A stretch of 64,000 nucleotides of DNA, from positions 59,990 through 123,989 of the forward strand of contig CAJBBX010000157.1 of NCBI GenBank assembly GCA_903951425.1. The letters are read 5' to 3'. The notes under the pieces are model-generated. The model was not told the origin of the DNA, did no database searches, and saw only the letters and a list, made by a program, of their open reading frames with translations. Of the stretch, positions 25,973-35,190 are shown piece by piece. Each line of letters opens with the position of its first letter. Position 1 is the stretch's first letter. This stretch comes from an uncultured Chthonomonas sp. Lineage in GTDB: Bacteria; Armatimonadota; Chthonomonadetes; Chthonomonadales; CAJBBX01. The position numbers and the translations under genes were made by a program.

Positions 25973-27721
25973 ATGCTTGTGAAACGCATGGTCTGGTTGG
26001 TTGCGGCCCTGGCGGTGACCGGTTGGAGCGCACGGGCGCAGGGCCCGAGCGCCGATCCGTACGCGGGTGAGACGAAGGTCCAGCGCGACCTCCGCATGAG
26101 GTGGTGGCGCGAGGCCCGGTTCGGCATGTTCATCCACTGGGGCGTCTACTCGGTGCCCGCCGGCGTCTACCGCGGCAAGCCCGTGGGCGGCATCGGCGAG
26201 TGGATCATGAACAGCGCCAAGATACCGGTGGCCGAGTACCGCGGCTTTGCCCGCGAGTTCAACCCGGTGAAGTACGATGCCGACCGCTGGGTCTCCCTGG
26301 CCAAGCGCGCGGGGATGAAGTACATCATCATCACCAGCAAGCACCACGACGGGTTTGCCATGTTCGGTACCAAGGCGTCCGACTGGAGCATCACCAAGGC
26401 CTCGCCCTTCGGCCGCGACCCGCTGAAGGAGTTGGCGGCGGCCTGCAGTAAGCACGGCCTGAAGCTGGGCTTCTACTACTCCCAGGCGCAGGACTGGACC
26501 AACCCCGGCGGCGCTGCCATCGGCGGCCAGTGGGACCCCGCCCAGAAGGGCGACATGACGGAGTACATCCGCCGCGTGGCCGCCCCGCAGGTTCGCGAGT
26601 TGCTCACCAACTACGGCAAGATCGCCGTCTTCTGGTGGGATACCCCAGCCGATATGACCCGCGACCGGGCCGACATGCTGGCGCCGCTCCTCCGGCTGCA
26701 GCCGGGCATCATCCACAACAACCGCCTGGGCATCTATCCCGGCGACTCCGAGACCCCCGAGCAGTTCGTCCCCGCCACGGGCTACCCCGGCCGCGACTGG
26801 GAGACCTGCATGACGATGAATGACACCTGGGGATTCAAGAGTACCGACCACGAGTGGAAGTCGCCCGAGACGTTGGTCAAGACACTGGTCGACATCGCGT
26901 CGAAGGGCGGCAACTTCCTGCTGAACGTTGGCCCCACCAGCCTGGGCGAGATACCCCAGCCCTCCGTCGAGCGGTTGGAGCGCGTGGGCCAGTGGATGAA
27001 GGTGAACTCCCAGGCCATCTACGGCGCCCAGGCCAGCCCCTTCAAGCGGCTGCCGTGGGGTCGCTGCACTGTGAAGCCCGACAAGGCAGGAGCGACCCTC
27101 TACCTCCACGTGTTCGACTGGCCGAAGGATGGCCGCCTGCTGGCTCCCGGTCTGAAGAGCGCCGTGCGGGACGCTCGCCTGCTGGCCGGCCGCGGAACCT
27201 TGAAGGCGCGGAACACGCCTGAGGGCGTGGAACTCGAAGTGCCCACGCTGCCTATGGACCCGATCTGCACCACCATCGCCCTGCGCGTGGCCGGCCCCGT
27301 GCAGGTGGAGAACGCCGTCATGGCCCAGGCTGCCGGCGGCACGGTGCAGCTGGCGGCCATCGACGCTACCTGTCACGGCAGCCAGATTCGCTACGAGAGC
27401 GGCGCCGGGCGCGACAACATCGGATTCTGGCTCGATCCGTCGGAGTGGGTGGAGTGGCGCTTTCGCCTGGCCACCCCAGGTCGCTACCGCCTCTCGGCAG
27501 CGATCGCGGCCACTGGCTCAGGGACGTTCACAGTGAGCGTGGGCGGCAAGTCCATCGAGGCCGTGGCCCCCGAGACCGGCGATTATGGGCGCTTCCAAGA
27601 TGCCGTCCTGGGGGAAGTGCAGCTAGATCAGCCGGGCCTCGTCACGGTGACGGTTAAGGCCAAGGCCGAGGGCTGGAGCCCGATCAACCTGAAGGCACTA
27701 CGGCTGGTCCCTGTTCGGTAG
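25973..27721 (+). CDS. Secreted GH29 alpha-L-fucosidase with C-terminal CBM-like domain
   Basis: A 582-residue exported enzyme. The signal peptide ends near WSARAQ. The GH29 TIM barrel spans about 35-360: RFGMFIHWGVYSVPAG, SKHHDGFAMF, LKLGFYYSQ and FWWDTP, whose Asp is at the nucleophile position; the N-terminal and HHDG residues shape the fucose site. The last ~130 residues form a beta-sandwich resembling a carbohydrate-binding module. GGAGGT precedes the ATG by 5 bases. It would release L-fucose from host- or plant-derived glycans. Confidence 0.92.
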   Translation: MLVKRMVWLVAALAVTGWSARAQGPSADPYAGETKVQRDLRMRWWREARFGMFIHWGVYSVPAGVYRGKPVGGIGEWIMNSAKIPVAEYRGFAREFNPVKYDADRWVSLAKRAGMKYIIITSKHHDGFAMFGTKASDWSITKASPFGRDPLKELAAACSKHGLKLGFYYSQAQDWTNPGGAAIGGQWDPAQKGDMTEYIRRVAAPQVRELLTNYGKIAVFWWDTPADMTRDRADMLAPLLRLQPGIIHNNRLGIYPGDSETPEQFVPATGYPGRDWETCMTMNDTWGFKSTDHEWKSPETLVKTLVDIASKGGNFLLNVGPTSLGEIPQPSVERLERVGQWMKVNSQAIYGAQASPFKRLPWGRCTVKPDKAGATLYLHVFDWPKDGRLLAPGLKSAVRDARLLAGRGTLKARNTPEGVELEVPTLPMDPICTTIALRVAGPVQVENAVMAQAAGGTVQLAAIDATCHGSQIRYESGAGRDNIGFWLDPSEWVEWRFRLATPGRYRLSAAIAATGSGTFTVSVGGKSIEAVAPETGDYGRFQDAVLGEVQLDQPGLVTVTVKAKAEGWSPINLKALRLVPVR

Positions 27722-27747
27722 CCATCGCGCCTCGTTCGTCGCCCGAT

Positions 27748-27778
27748 CGGCCCCCGGCGCCATGCGGCTCGGGGGCCG
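27748..27778 (+). terminator. Terminator hairpin after the fucosidase gene
   Basis: An 8-bp perfect stem CGGCCCCC/GGGGGCCG encloses a 15-base loop, starting 27 bp after the stop and followed by CTTTG. A weak T-run makes this a likely intrinsic terminator. Confidence 0.6.
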
Positions 27779-27881
27779 CTTTGCGTCTGCGCCAGGCGAC
27801 AGAGCCGGACCCTCGCACGGCTGTGTCATAATAGATCGTCGAAGCGATTGATCGTCAGTGATACAATCAAGGAGAGGGCCC

Positions 27882-29384
27882 ATGACCGAGCAAGAGCAAG
27901 CGCCGGACCCGGCGAAGTCGGACGAGCTTCTTTCACTGGACCAGGCGGTGCGCTTCCTGGGCGTCAGCCGGCCCACGGTCTACCGTATGCTGTCCGCCGG
28001 CGACCTGAAGGGAATGCGAGTGGGCCGCCAGTGGCGCTTCCGCAAGGACGACCTGATGGCCCACATGATGCGGTCGCCCTCGGCGCTGGGGCCCCAGGCC
28101 GCCGACGACGCCGAAGCCGAGCTGGCGTTCTTTGCCGGGGAGTGCGTCGGCCTGGGCGCCGCGACGGACGAGGAGCCGCCGGGCGACAACGATCCGGCCT
28201 CCGCCACGGTGGCTCGCCTCTGCGACGCCATGGTGCGCCTGGCGCTCGCCTTGCGCGCTTCAGACCTGCATATCGAGCCGCGGCGCTCCGGCGGTGAGGG
28301 GTGCGCGCTGGTCCGATGTCGCGTCGACGGGCTGCTCCACGTGGTGCGGCGCATGCCCCGGCGGTTGCTGGAGCCGGTCGTCGATCGCCTGAAGTCCATG
28401 GCCGGGCTCGATGTCGGCGAGCGGCGCCTGCCTCAGTCCGGCCGATTCGGCGTGCTCCTTGGCGATCGCGAGTTCGAACTACGCACGGCGACGCTTCCGG
28501 TCTTCGGCGGCGAGGCGATCACCCTCCGCGTGCTCGTCCGCGATGCCCAGGTTCCCGACCTGGGGCGCCTGAACGTCTCCGACGACCTGCGCGCCCGGCT
28601 CGACGGCCTGTTGCATCAGCCCAATGGCATCCTTCTCGTCTCTGGCCCTACCGGTAGCGGAAAGACCACGACGCTCTACGCGGCATTGCAGTCGATCTCC
28701 GGCGATGGAGTGAAGACCATGACCGTGGAGGACCCCGTCGAGCTGGTCATACCCAACGCCACGCAGGTCGCGGTGAACCCGCGCGGAGGGATCACGGTGG
28801 CGTCGGCTCTGCGGGCCGTCATGCAGCACGACCCGGATGTGATCATGCTGGCCGACGTGACCGACCAGGAGACCGCCGAGGCCGCTGTCCAGATCGCCAT
28901 GAACGGCCATCTGGTCCTGTGTCAGCTCCACGCCGAGAGCGCCGGTGGGGCCATCGAGCGTTTTGTCTCGCTCTGTTCCGATCCCTACTACCCGGCAGCC
29001 ACCCTCCTCGGCGCGCTCAATCAGCGGCTGGTCCGCCGGGTCTGCAGTGATTGCGGCGCCGAGATCGAGGCCCCGCCACCCGCGGCAGTGCGCTTGGTCG
29101 AGGTCGCCGGTACTGCCGAGGACCTCTCGGCGCGATGGCGCCGCGGTTCCGGCTGCCCGGCCTGCCGCATGACCGGCTCCCGCGGTCGTGGGGCCCTCTA
29201 CGAGCTGATCACCGTCGACCGTGAACTCGCCGCAGCGATCCGCTCGCAGGCCTCAGCAGAGGAGTTGGACGCCACCGCGCTGGCACAGGGGCAGGAGAAC
29301 CTCGTCATAGACGGCCTTCGGAAGGCGACAACGGGCCTCACGACCGCCGAGGAGGTGCTCCGCGTGCTCGGCGTCGCCCTCTAG
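27882..29384 (+). CDS. PilB/GspE-like ATPase fused to an excisionase-type HTH
   Basis: A 500-residue secretion/pilus-type ATPase. Residues ~15-65 are an excisionase-type helix-turn-helix (LSLDQAVRFLGVSRPTVYRML ... RVGRQWRF), replacing the usual N-terminal MshEN domain. The AAA core has Walker A GPTGSGKTTT (from residue 255). The Walker B/Asp box reads ADVTDQET (D325), where the family consensus is GEIRDxET, so the catalytic Glu and the Arg are replaced. The His box reads GHLVLCQLHAES. The Zn tetracysteine is present as two CxxC pairs (CSDC, CPAC). ATP hydrolysis may be altered. ATG has AAGGAGAGG upstream; its end overlaps the convergent Fpg/Nei gene by 4 bp. Gene context does not give a pilus operon. 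Confidence 0.8.
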   Translation: MTEQEQAPDPAKSDELLSLDQAVRFLGVSRPTVYRMLSAGDLKGMRVGRQWRFRKDDLMAHMMRSPSALGPQAADDAEAELAFFAGECVGLGAATDEEPPGDNDPASATVARLCDAMVRLALALRASDLHIEPRRSGGEGCALVRCRVDGLLHVVRRMPRRLLEPVVDRLKSMAGLDVGERRLPQSGRFGVLLGDREFELRTATLPVFGGEAITLRVLVRDAQVPDLGRLNVSDDLRARLDGLLHQPNGILLVSGPTGSGKTTTLYAALQSISGDGVKTMTVEDPVELVIPNATQVAVNPRGGITVASALRAVMQHDPDVIMLADVTDQETAEAAVQIAMNGHLVLCQLHAESAGGAIERFVSLCSDPYYPAATLLGALNQRLVRRVCSDCGAEIEAPPPAAVRLVEVAGTAEDLSARWRRGSGCPACRMTGSRGRGALYELITVDRELAAAIRSQASAEELDATALAQGQENLVIDGLRKATTGLTTAEEVLRVLGVAL

Positions 29385-30319
29385 TCCTGGTCGCTCGCCG
29401 GGCCGCCCAGCGCGGCCCGGTGGCCGGCCCGCATCTCCTCCATCTCTGTCAGGCTGCGCGGCCAGTCCTCGTGCAGCAAGCGCGAGAGGGCCCGGTCGGC
29501 CAGTAGCTTGCCGCCGGTCTGGCACTCGGCGCAGTAGTTGGCCTCGTTGTCGGCGTAGGCGATGCGCTGGACCGGCGCCCCGCAGGTGGGGCAGGGAAGG
29601 CCGAAGCGGCCATGCACCGCCATCTCGGGTCTGAAGGCGGTCACCTTCTCGGGGAAGCGGCCCTTGCGCTCGGAGCGGAGCCGGTCGGTCCACTCGCCGA
29701 TGACCTCGACGAGGGCCGTGCGAAGCCGCTCCATCTCGGCATCGGCCATCTGCGTGGTGAGCTTGAAGGGCGAGAGCCGGGCGCGGTGGAGGATCTCGTC
29801 CGAGTAGGCATTGCCGATCCCCGAGAGGAGACGCGGGTCGGTGAGCGCGCGCTTCACCGTGTGGGGTTCCCGGCGAAGGGCCTCGGCGAAGGCCGCCGGC
29901 GTGGCGGCCAGCGGCTCGATTCCCCCGGGGTCCAGATCGGTCAACGCCTCGCGGCCTTCCAGCAGGTGGAGCGAGGCCCGCTTGCGTTGCGAGGCCTCGG
30001 TCAGGATCAGGGCGCCCTCGGTGAATCGGAATGCGAGTAGGTTCATCTTGCCGCCTGTGGAGGCGTTCGGTGCGCGCCAGTGGAGGCGGCCCGCGATCAT
30101 CAGGTGGATTACCGCGTGGTGCTCGCCCTCGAACGCCAGCACGATGCGCTTACCGATCCGCGAGACGCCGGTGACCGCCCGACCTGCGTAGTCGGCGGGT
30201 CCGGGGCTGACGGTACGTAGCACAAACGGGCTGCGTACCTCCAGGCTTCGGAGGGTTCGCCCTGCGACGACTTCCTGCAGGGCCTCCACGTAGACCGTGA
30301 TGTCGGGTAACTCGGGCAT
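29381..30319 (-). CDS. Fpg/Nei-family DNA glycosylase
   Basis: A 312-residue base-excision-repair enzyme. Mature N-terminus PELPDITVYVEAL keeps the catalytic Pro-Glu, but the next residues diverge from Fpg (PELPEVET). The central H2TH region is visible (SGIGNAYSDEILHRARLSP). A four-Cys zinc finger (CPTC ... CAEC) lies at ~245-270, but ~45 residues remain after it, an unusual tail. It removes oxidised bases; whether it prefers 8-oxoG or pyrimidines is uncertain. GGGAGTGA lies before the ATG. Confidence 0.88.
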   Translation of the reverse strand: MPELPDITVYVEALQEVVAGRTLRSLEVRSPFVLRTVSPGPADYAGRAVTGVSRIGKRIVLAFEGEHHAVIHLMIAGRLHWRAPNASTGGKMNLLAFRFTEGALILTEASQRKRASLHLLEGREALTDLDPGGIEPLAATPAAFAEALRREPHTVKRALTDPRLLSGIGNAYSDEILHRARLSPFKLTTQMADAEMERLRTALVEVIGEWTDRLRSERKGRFPEKVTAFRPEMAVHGRFGLPCPTCGAPVQRIAYADNEANYCAECQTGGKLLADRALSRLLHEDWPRSLTEMEEMRAGHRAALGGPASDQD

Positions 30320-30465
30320 GGGTTCACTCCCGGCGGGCGCGCGCCTTGCGGCGCATCCTATGCTACCGCGCAATGGCCCAAGGGGGGCGCAGGGCCTTGG
30401 GGTATGGTATCCATGTGCCGCCCATGCCCGGATGATGCTCGCGGCGCCTGTGAAAGGAAGGCTAG

Positions 30466-32019
30466 ATGCGACCTGTCTGTGTGATCGTGCGCGACGGCTG
30501 GGGATACAATCGGAACCCGCACGCCAATGCGGTCTTCGCCGCCCGCACCCCCAACATCGACCGGCTCAAGAGCCGTTATCCGTGGACGCTGCTGGATGCC
30601 AGCGGCGAGCCCGTAGGCCTGCCCGACGGCTACCAGGGCTCCAGCGAAGTGGGCCACCTGAACATGGGCGCCGGCCGCATCGTGGTCCAGGAGTTGAAGC
30701 GGCTCGACGAGGGCCTGGCCTCCGGCGAGGTCTTCCGGTACGAGCGCTGGGTCCAGATGATGGCCGCGTGGAAGGCCGGCGGCGGTCGGCTCCACCTCTT
30801 CGGCCTGCTGCAGGATGAGGGCGTCCATGCGCATCAGGAGCACCTGTTCAAGGTGATGCGCCGGGCGCGCGCCGAGTGGCTCGAGGGCGAGATCATCCTC
30901 CATCCCTTCCTGGACGGCCGCGACACGCCGCCGCGCTCCAGCATGGAGTACGTGGCCGCGCTGAAGCAGGTGATGGGCCAGGTGGGCGGCTGCTGCATCG
31001 GCACCGCCATGGGCCGCTACTACGCCATGGATCGCTCGCGCAACTGGACGCTGACCAGCCAGGCCTACGAGTGCATCGTTGCGGCCGCGGGGCGCGCCGG
31101 CGGAGACATCGAGGATGCGATTTCCGAGAGCTACGCGGACGACCGGACGCCCGACGGCGCCGAGATGGTGGATGAGTACATCCCGCCGTATGTTCTGGGA
31201 GGTTACGACGGCATCCGCGACGGCGACTGCGTCTTCCACACCAACTACCGGCAGGATCGGGCAGCGCAGCTCACCATGGCCTTCGTCAGCGACGACTACG
31301 CCGGCCTGCGCTCTCGGAGGCCGCTGGTTACCTACCTCGGCTTCACCCGGTACTACGACGAACTGGAGGAGTACCTCTTGCCGCCCATGAGCGAGGGCGG
31401 CGGCATGAACCGCCTGCTGGGCGAGGTGGTCGCCGAGGCGGGCCTGCGGCAACTCCGCATCGCCGAGACGCAGAAGTTCCGCCACGTCACAAGCTTCTTC
31501 AACGGCAAGAGCACCACGCCCTACGCCGGTGAGGACCAGGTGGAGATCAAAGGGCGCTTCGACCCCGCCATGTTCGCCGTACACCCCGAGATGGACGCCT
31601 ACAACGTGGCCGACGAGGTGCTTCGCCGCCTGGAGGAGTTCCCCTACGGCTTCATCGTGATCAACTTCGCCAATGGCGACATGGTGGGCCACACGGGCAT
31701 CTTCGCCGCAGCGCAGAAGGCGGTCGAGGTGGTGGACGAGTGCGTGGGCAAGGTGGTGGATCGGCTGCTGGAGCTGGACGCGCACATCCTGATCACCGCC
31801 GACCACGGCAACTCGGAGCAGATGCTGGACTACGTGACCGGCAAGACCAAGACCAGCCACACGCTCTGCCCGGTGGAGTGCCTCTACGTGGCGTCCGACT
31901 CGCCCGAGCGGAACCTCATCCCGCGGGGCAAGCTGGCCGACATCGCGCCGACGGTCCTGCGCCTGCTGGGCCTGCCCGTGCCCGAGGAGATGACGGCGGA
32001 CTGCCTGTTGGCCGAGTAG
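30466..32019 (+). CDS. gpmI: 2,3-bisphosphoglycerate-independent phosphoglycerate mutase
   Basis: A 517-residue manganese-dependent glycolytic mutase of the alkaline phosphatase superfamily. Metal-ligand D10 lies in the RDGWG motif and the nucleophile Ser is S60 in GSSEVGHLNMGAG. The phosphatase half has TADHGNSEQM and KTSHTLCPVE at the end; the substrate half has HPFLDGRDTPP and GRYYAMDRSRNW. It interconverts 3- and 2-phosphoglycerate. Length and motif order are standard. AAGGAAGG precedes the ATG. Confidence 0.96.
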   Translation: MRPVCVIVRDGWGYNRNPHANAVFAARTPNIDRLKSRYPWTLLDASGEPVGLPDGYQGSSEVGHLNMGAGRIVVQELKRLDEGLASGEVFRYERWVQMMAAWKAGGGRLHLFGLLQDEGVHAHQEHLFKVMRRARAEWLEGEIILHPFLDGRDTPPRSSMEYVAALKQVMGQVGGCCIGTAMGRYYAMDRSRNWTLTSQAYECIVAAAGRAGGDIEDAISESYADDRTPDGAEMVDEYIPPYVLGGYDGIRDGDCVFHTNYRQDRAAQLTMAFVSDDYAGLRSRRPLVTYLGFTRYYDELEEYLLPPMSEGGGMNRLLGEVVAEAGLRQLRIAETQKFRHVTSFFNGKSTTPYAGEDQVEIKGRFDPAMFAVHPEMDAYNVADEVLRRLEEFPYGFIVINFANGDMVGHTGIFAAAQKAVEVVDECVGKVVDRLLELDAHILITADHGNSEQMLDYVTGKTKTSHTLCPVECLYVASDSPERNLIPRGKLADIAPTVLRLLGLPVPEEMTADCLLAE

Positions 32020-32091
32020 CCCTCGGTTGGGTCTGGTGCGCGGCGGCCGGGGGAGGTCTCCTGGCCGCCGCGCCTGCGTCTGGTTCTGCCG

Positions 32092-35000
32092 TTACGGCCG
32101 CGGGATGACCGGGGCCGTGCCACAGCGGGGCCGCACCGAGAGCCGCTCCAGTCCTGGGTAGGCGGGGTCGGGCATGGCTCGGACCTCCTCCTCGCCCTTG
32201 CTGGGACAGTTGGCGTCGACCCACGCGATCAGCATCTGCAGCTCCTGTCCCGCCACGCGGACACCATAGTGCGTTCCACTGGAGGCCATGTCGACGAGAC
32301 GACTGGCGTAGGAGAGATGCTGCATGGGCGGCATGGTGACATAGCTCCTCGGGTCGCTCTGGGCGAAGTCCTCGCATTTGAGGGCGCCGGCAAGCCCGGA
32401 GTTCACCAGCGTCAGGTAGGGCTCACCCCAGACGCCGGACGGCCTCTCGGTCAGGTCCAGCGCCCTGCGCCCCGCGCCTGCCCCGGTGTGGCACGACCCG
32501 CAGTGCTTGGCCAGCACGGGGCGCGCGAAGCCGCCGTAGCTCACGGTCCGCTGCCCCCATGACGGCGTCAGGAGTTCCGCCGGCGGACGCACCGTGGCGG
32601 TTCCCCTCCGTGTGGCAGGGGTCACGCTGTGCAGTTCGTGGCAGCCCACGCAGCCCCGCTTTTCGCCGGGCATCAGGCCGCTGAAGGAGCGCATGGTCTG
32701 TAGTGCGCGGCCACGTCGGTCAAGCAGCTGGAAGTGGAGCGGAACGCCGGCCGGCGCCGTGAAGTTGACCGAGCCGTCGGCGGCCACGGGCGCCGTGCCC
32801 AAGATGCGCTTATAGCCCTCCTCCTGGAACCCCGAAAGGGAGGGGCCGGAGTAGCGGCCGTCGCGGGTCCACTGGCTGTAGGTCTTCGGATCCATGGCGA
32901 TGACGCGGAGCGCTGCCACCTTGCCGCGAAGCTCCGGCGCGCCCTCGGTGACGTTGGCGCTGAAAAACGTGCCCGGCTGCTTGGGCTTGCGCAGCCTTCC
33001 GGTGCCGGGCCAGGCCACGCGGCTGGAGTAGGCTGGAGGCTTCTGCCTCGCACGAAGGGGGATGGCGTGCCAGATGTGGTGCGCCCCTTCGTAGATCAGC
33101 TCCCGGTTGCCCCACACATCCATGAGGTAGAGCGCGAACTTGCCCTTCCGATCGGCAGAGACGAGGAAGAGCGTCTCGGAGAGCGGGTAGGGGGTCTTGT
33201 AGGCGCCGAAGCGGCCCGAGGCGTGGTAGTCGGCCTTCTCCTTGGGGTCCAGCGGCGGCCGGCCGCACTCGGGCCAAGCCGCCTCGGCGGTGACCTTGGT
33301 GAGCCCGTGCGGGAAGTTGCGGCCCTTGGCCGGGTCGAGGATGCCTATAGAGCCCGCGAACCAGTTGTGGTGCGCCAGGCCTGTGAACATCACACGGTTG
33401 CTGCCGGGAATGGCCCGAGGCTCGGCCAGATGGTCGGGCCAGACGCTCTGATTGCCCCAGAAGGTGGCTGTGCCCGTGCCGTCCGGGTTGGTGGTCCAGA
33501 GGCTCTGGATGCGCCAGAGGGCCTTATCCGTGTACTCCCAGCGCGAGTAGATGAGCCGGCCGTCGTTCATCACGGTGGGGCACCAGTCCGGCTCGCTGTT
33601 CTGGCTGATCAGGTACACGTTGCCGCCGTCGGCGTCGCACCGGGCGAGCACGTACGAGAAGGTGTAGGGCATGCAACGGACGTAGGAGTTGCTGCGGCTG
33701 CTGCTGAAGGCGATGTGCCCGTCGGGCAGGTAGACGGGGTCGATGTCGTCGTAGGGCCCCGACGTGAGCTGCTTCAAGCCGCTACCGTCGGCGCCGATCT
33801 CGTACAGGTGGAACGCGCCCTCGTCCCAGGGCTTCATGCAGAAGAGCACGCGCTTGCCGTCGAAGGAGACATCCGGGCTCCAGAATGCGCCGGGCTTCTC
33901 CGGGGCGAGCTTGGTGAGCCTTCCGCCGGGTTGCAGTCCGTCGAGCAGCAGCAGACGCCCTCCGGGCATGGCCATCATGCCGTTTCGGTGGCGCGCTTGG
34001 TGCTGCCATTCGGCGCCCTGCGGGTAGGGCTGGTCGATGAAGAGCACCTTGCTGAAGTCGACCTCTGGGCTCTTTAGCATGATGCGGCGCTTCACCGCCC
34101 GAATCGCCACGTAGGTGCGCCGGACCTCTTCGCTGTCGCGGGGAGCGTCTGCCGTTGCGGACCTGCCGGCCTCGGCCATGCGGGCGATCTCGTCTGCCGA
34201 TGCGGGCCTGGGCAGGATTTCGACCTCGTCCATGGAGCCCGCGAAGGCTCCGCTGCTGGTCGCCTCGCCTCGCCCGCCCAGCGTGAAGTGCGCCGTGATG
34301 GGCTTCGGAGCGCCCACGAAGGGCCGCGAGCCGTCAAGCCTGCCGTCCACGTAGAGCGCAACCGTCTTGCCGTCCACCACCATGGCGACATGGTGCCAGG
34401 CGCCGTCGTCCACCCGCGTCTTGCCGTCGAGGACGTTGCCGTCGGCATCGGTCCAGTGGTGGCCCCGCACAACGCCCTGGTAGCTCATGAACAGGAAGTG
34501 GCCGGCGCCTACTCCGGAGCCCAGGATGTCGGCCTCCTGCGAGGTGGCGCTGATCCACGCCGTGAGCGTGTACCGGGCGGCGGCGATCTCGGCTGGTGTC
34601 GGCCCGCAGTCGACGGCTCCCGCTCCCGACCATGCCGCGGCGAGGCCTGCCACGCCGGGCTCGCGGGCGGGGAACTCGCCGCCGATCCCGTTCCGCCTGT
34701 GGGCGGTGGCGTCGATGGGGGCGCCGCCCTTCTCCTCCTCGAAGTTCCAGTGCGCCAGCGCGTCCGGCGTGGCAGGCAGGCGCGTGGTGGCCAGTGCCGC
34801 CGCCGGCGGGGCGGGCAACTGGGCCTCGAGTCCGGCCAGTTCGGCCAGTTCGCGGCGCACGTCCACGGGGTGAGGGCCGGTCGCGAGCCGCTGCGCCATC
34901 TCCCTCGCCCAGCCGATCTCCTGCCGTGCGCGCCGGACGAGCGGGCGGCCTTCGGCCTGGTAGAGCCAGTCAGCCTCGAGCATCGAGGCGGCCTCGCCGG

Positions 35001-35190
35001 GCTCCAGGTCGCGCGTGGCGGGCTCCACCGGATGCGTCACCACGGGCGCGACCTCGTGCGGCATGGGCGGCGGCCCGGCGTCGCGTCCGATCGCCACCGC
35101 ACCGACCAGCGCCGCCAGCAGGGCGGCCGCACCCAGCGTCAATGCGGTGTGCGCCGACCCCGACCGCCCCGGACTTCGTTTCATTCCCAT
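32092..35190 (-). CDS. HzsA-related diheme protein with LamG domain
   Basis: A 1032-residue exported protein. After an N-terminal transmembrane or signal segment (~17-35) comes a Laminin_G_3/concanavalin-like domain (~150-315, AWHHVAMVVDGKTVALYVDG). A beta-propeller-like region with SPDVSFDGKRVLF and LPDGHIAFSSSR repeats follows. The C-terminal part carries two heme c motifs, C847VGCH and C897GSCH, near an ending HZS-alpha-like segment (MPPMQHLSYASRLVDM ... AWVDANCP). Proteins of this kind are annotated 'HzsA-related' in Planctomycetes; hydrazine synthesis itself is not implied. It starts 10 bp inside the upstream ABC permease gene (ATG 35190, GGAGG upstream). Confidence 0.75.
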   Translation of the reverse strand: MGMKRSPGRSGSAHTALTLGAAALLAALVGAVAIGRDAGPPPMPHEVAPVVTHPVEPATRDLEPGEAASMLEADWLYQAEGRPLVRRARQEIGWAREMAQRLATGPHPVDVRRELAELAGLEAQLPAPPAAALATTRLPATPDALAHWNFEEEKGGAPIDATAHRRNGIGGEFPAREPGVAGLAAAWSGAGAVDCGPTPAEIAAARYTLTAWISATSQEADILGSGVGAGHFLFMSYQGVVRGHHWTDADGNVLDGKTRVDDGAWHHVAMVVDGKTVALYVDGRLDGSRPFVGAPKPITAHFTLGGRGEATSSGAFAGSMDEVEILPRPASADEIARMAEAGRSATADAPRDSEEVRRTYVAIRAVKRRIMLKSPEVDFSKVLFIDQPYPQGAEWQHQARHRNGMMAMPGGRLLLLDGLQPGGRLTKLAPEKPGAFWSPDVSFDGKRVLFCMKPWDEGAFHLYEIGADGSGLKQLTSGPYDDIDPVYLPDGHIAFSSSRSNSYVRCMPYTFSYVLARCDADGGNVYLISQNSEPDWCPTVMNDGRLIYSRWEYTDKALWRIQSLWTTNPDGTGTATFWGNQSVWPDHLAEPRAIPGSNRVMFTGLAHHNWFAGSIGILDPAKGRNFPHGLTKVTAEAAWPECGRPPLDPKEKADYHASGRFGAYKTPYPLSETLFLVSADRKGKFALYLMDVWGNRELIYEGAHHIWHAIPLRARQKPPAYSSRVAWPGTGRLRKPKQPGTFFSANVTEGAPELRGKVAALRVIAMDPKTYSQWTRDGRYSGPSLSGFQEEGYKRILGTAPVAADGSVNFTAPAGVPLHFQLLDRRGRALQTMRSFSGLMPGEKRGCVGCHELHSVTPATRRGTATVRPPAELLTPSWGQRTVSYGGFARPVLAKHCGSCHTGAGAGRRALDLTERPSGVWGEPYLTLVNSGLAGALKCEDFAQSDPRSYVTMPPMQHLSYASRLVDMASSGTHYGVRVAGQELQMLIAWVDANCPSKGEEEVRAMPDPAYPGLERLSVRPRCGTAPVIPRP

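Noticed and set aside
25886..27376. A long open minus-strand frame continuing upstream of pyrK across the fucosidase gene
   Set aside because: It is antisense to GH29 and carries no family motif; GC-rich DNA with biased third positions gives such frames. The pyrK start at 25885 fits the family.
32092..35190. A true hydrazine synthase subunit
   Set aside because: Only the HZS-alpha-like segment and two heme motifs are shared; there is no hzsB or hzsC-like gene, and the surroundings are carbohydrate genes.
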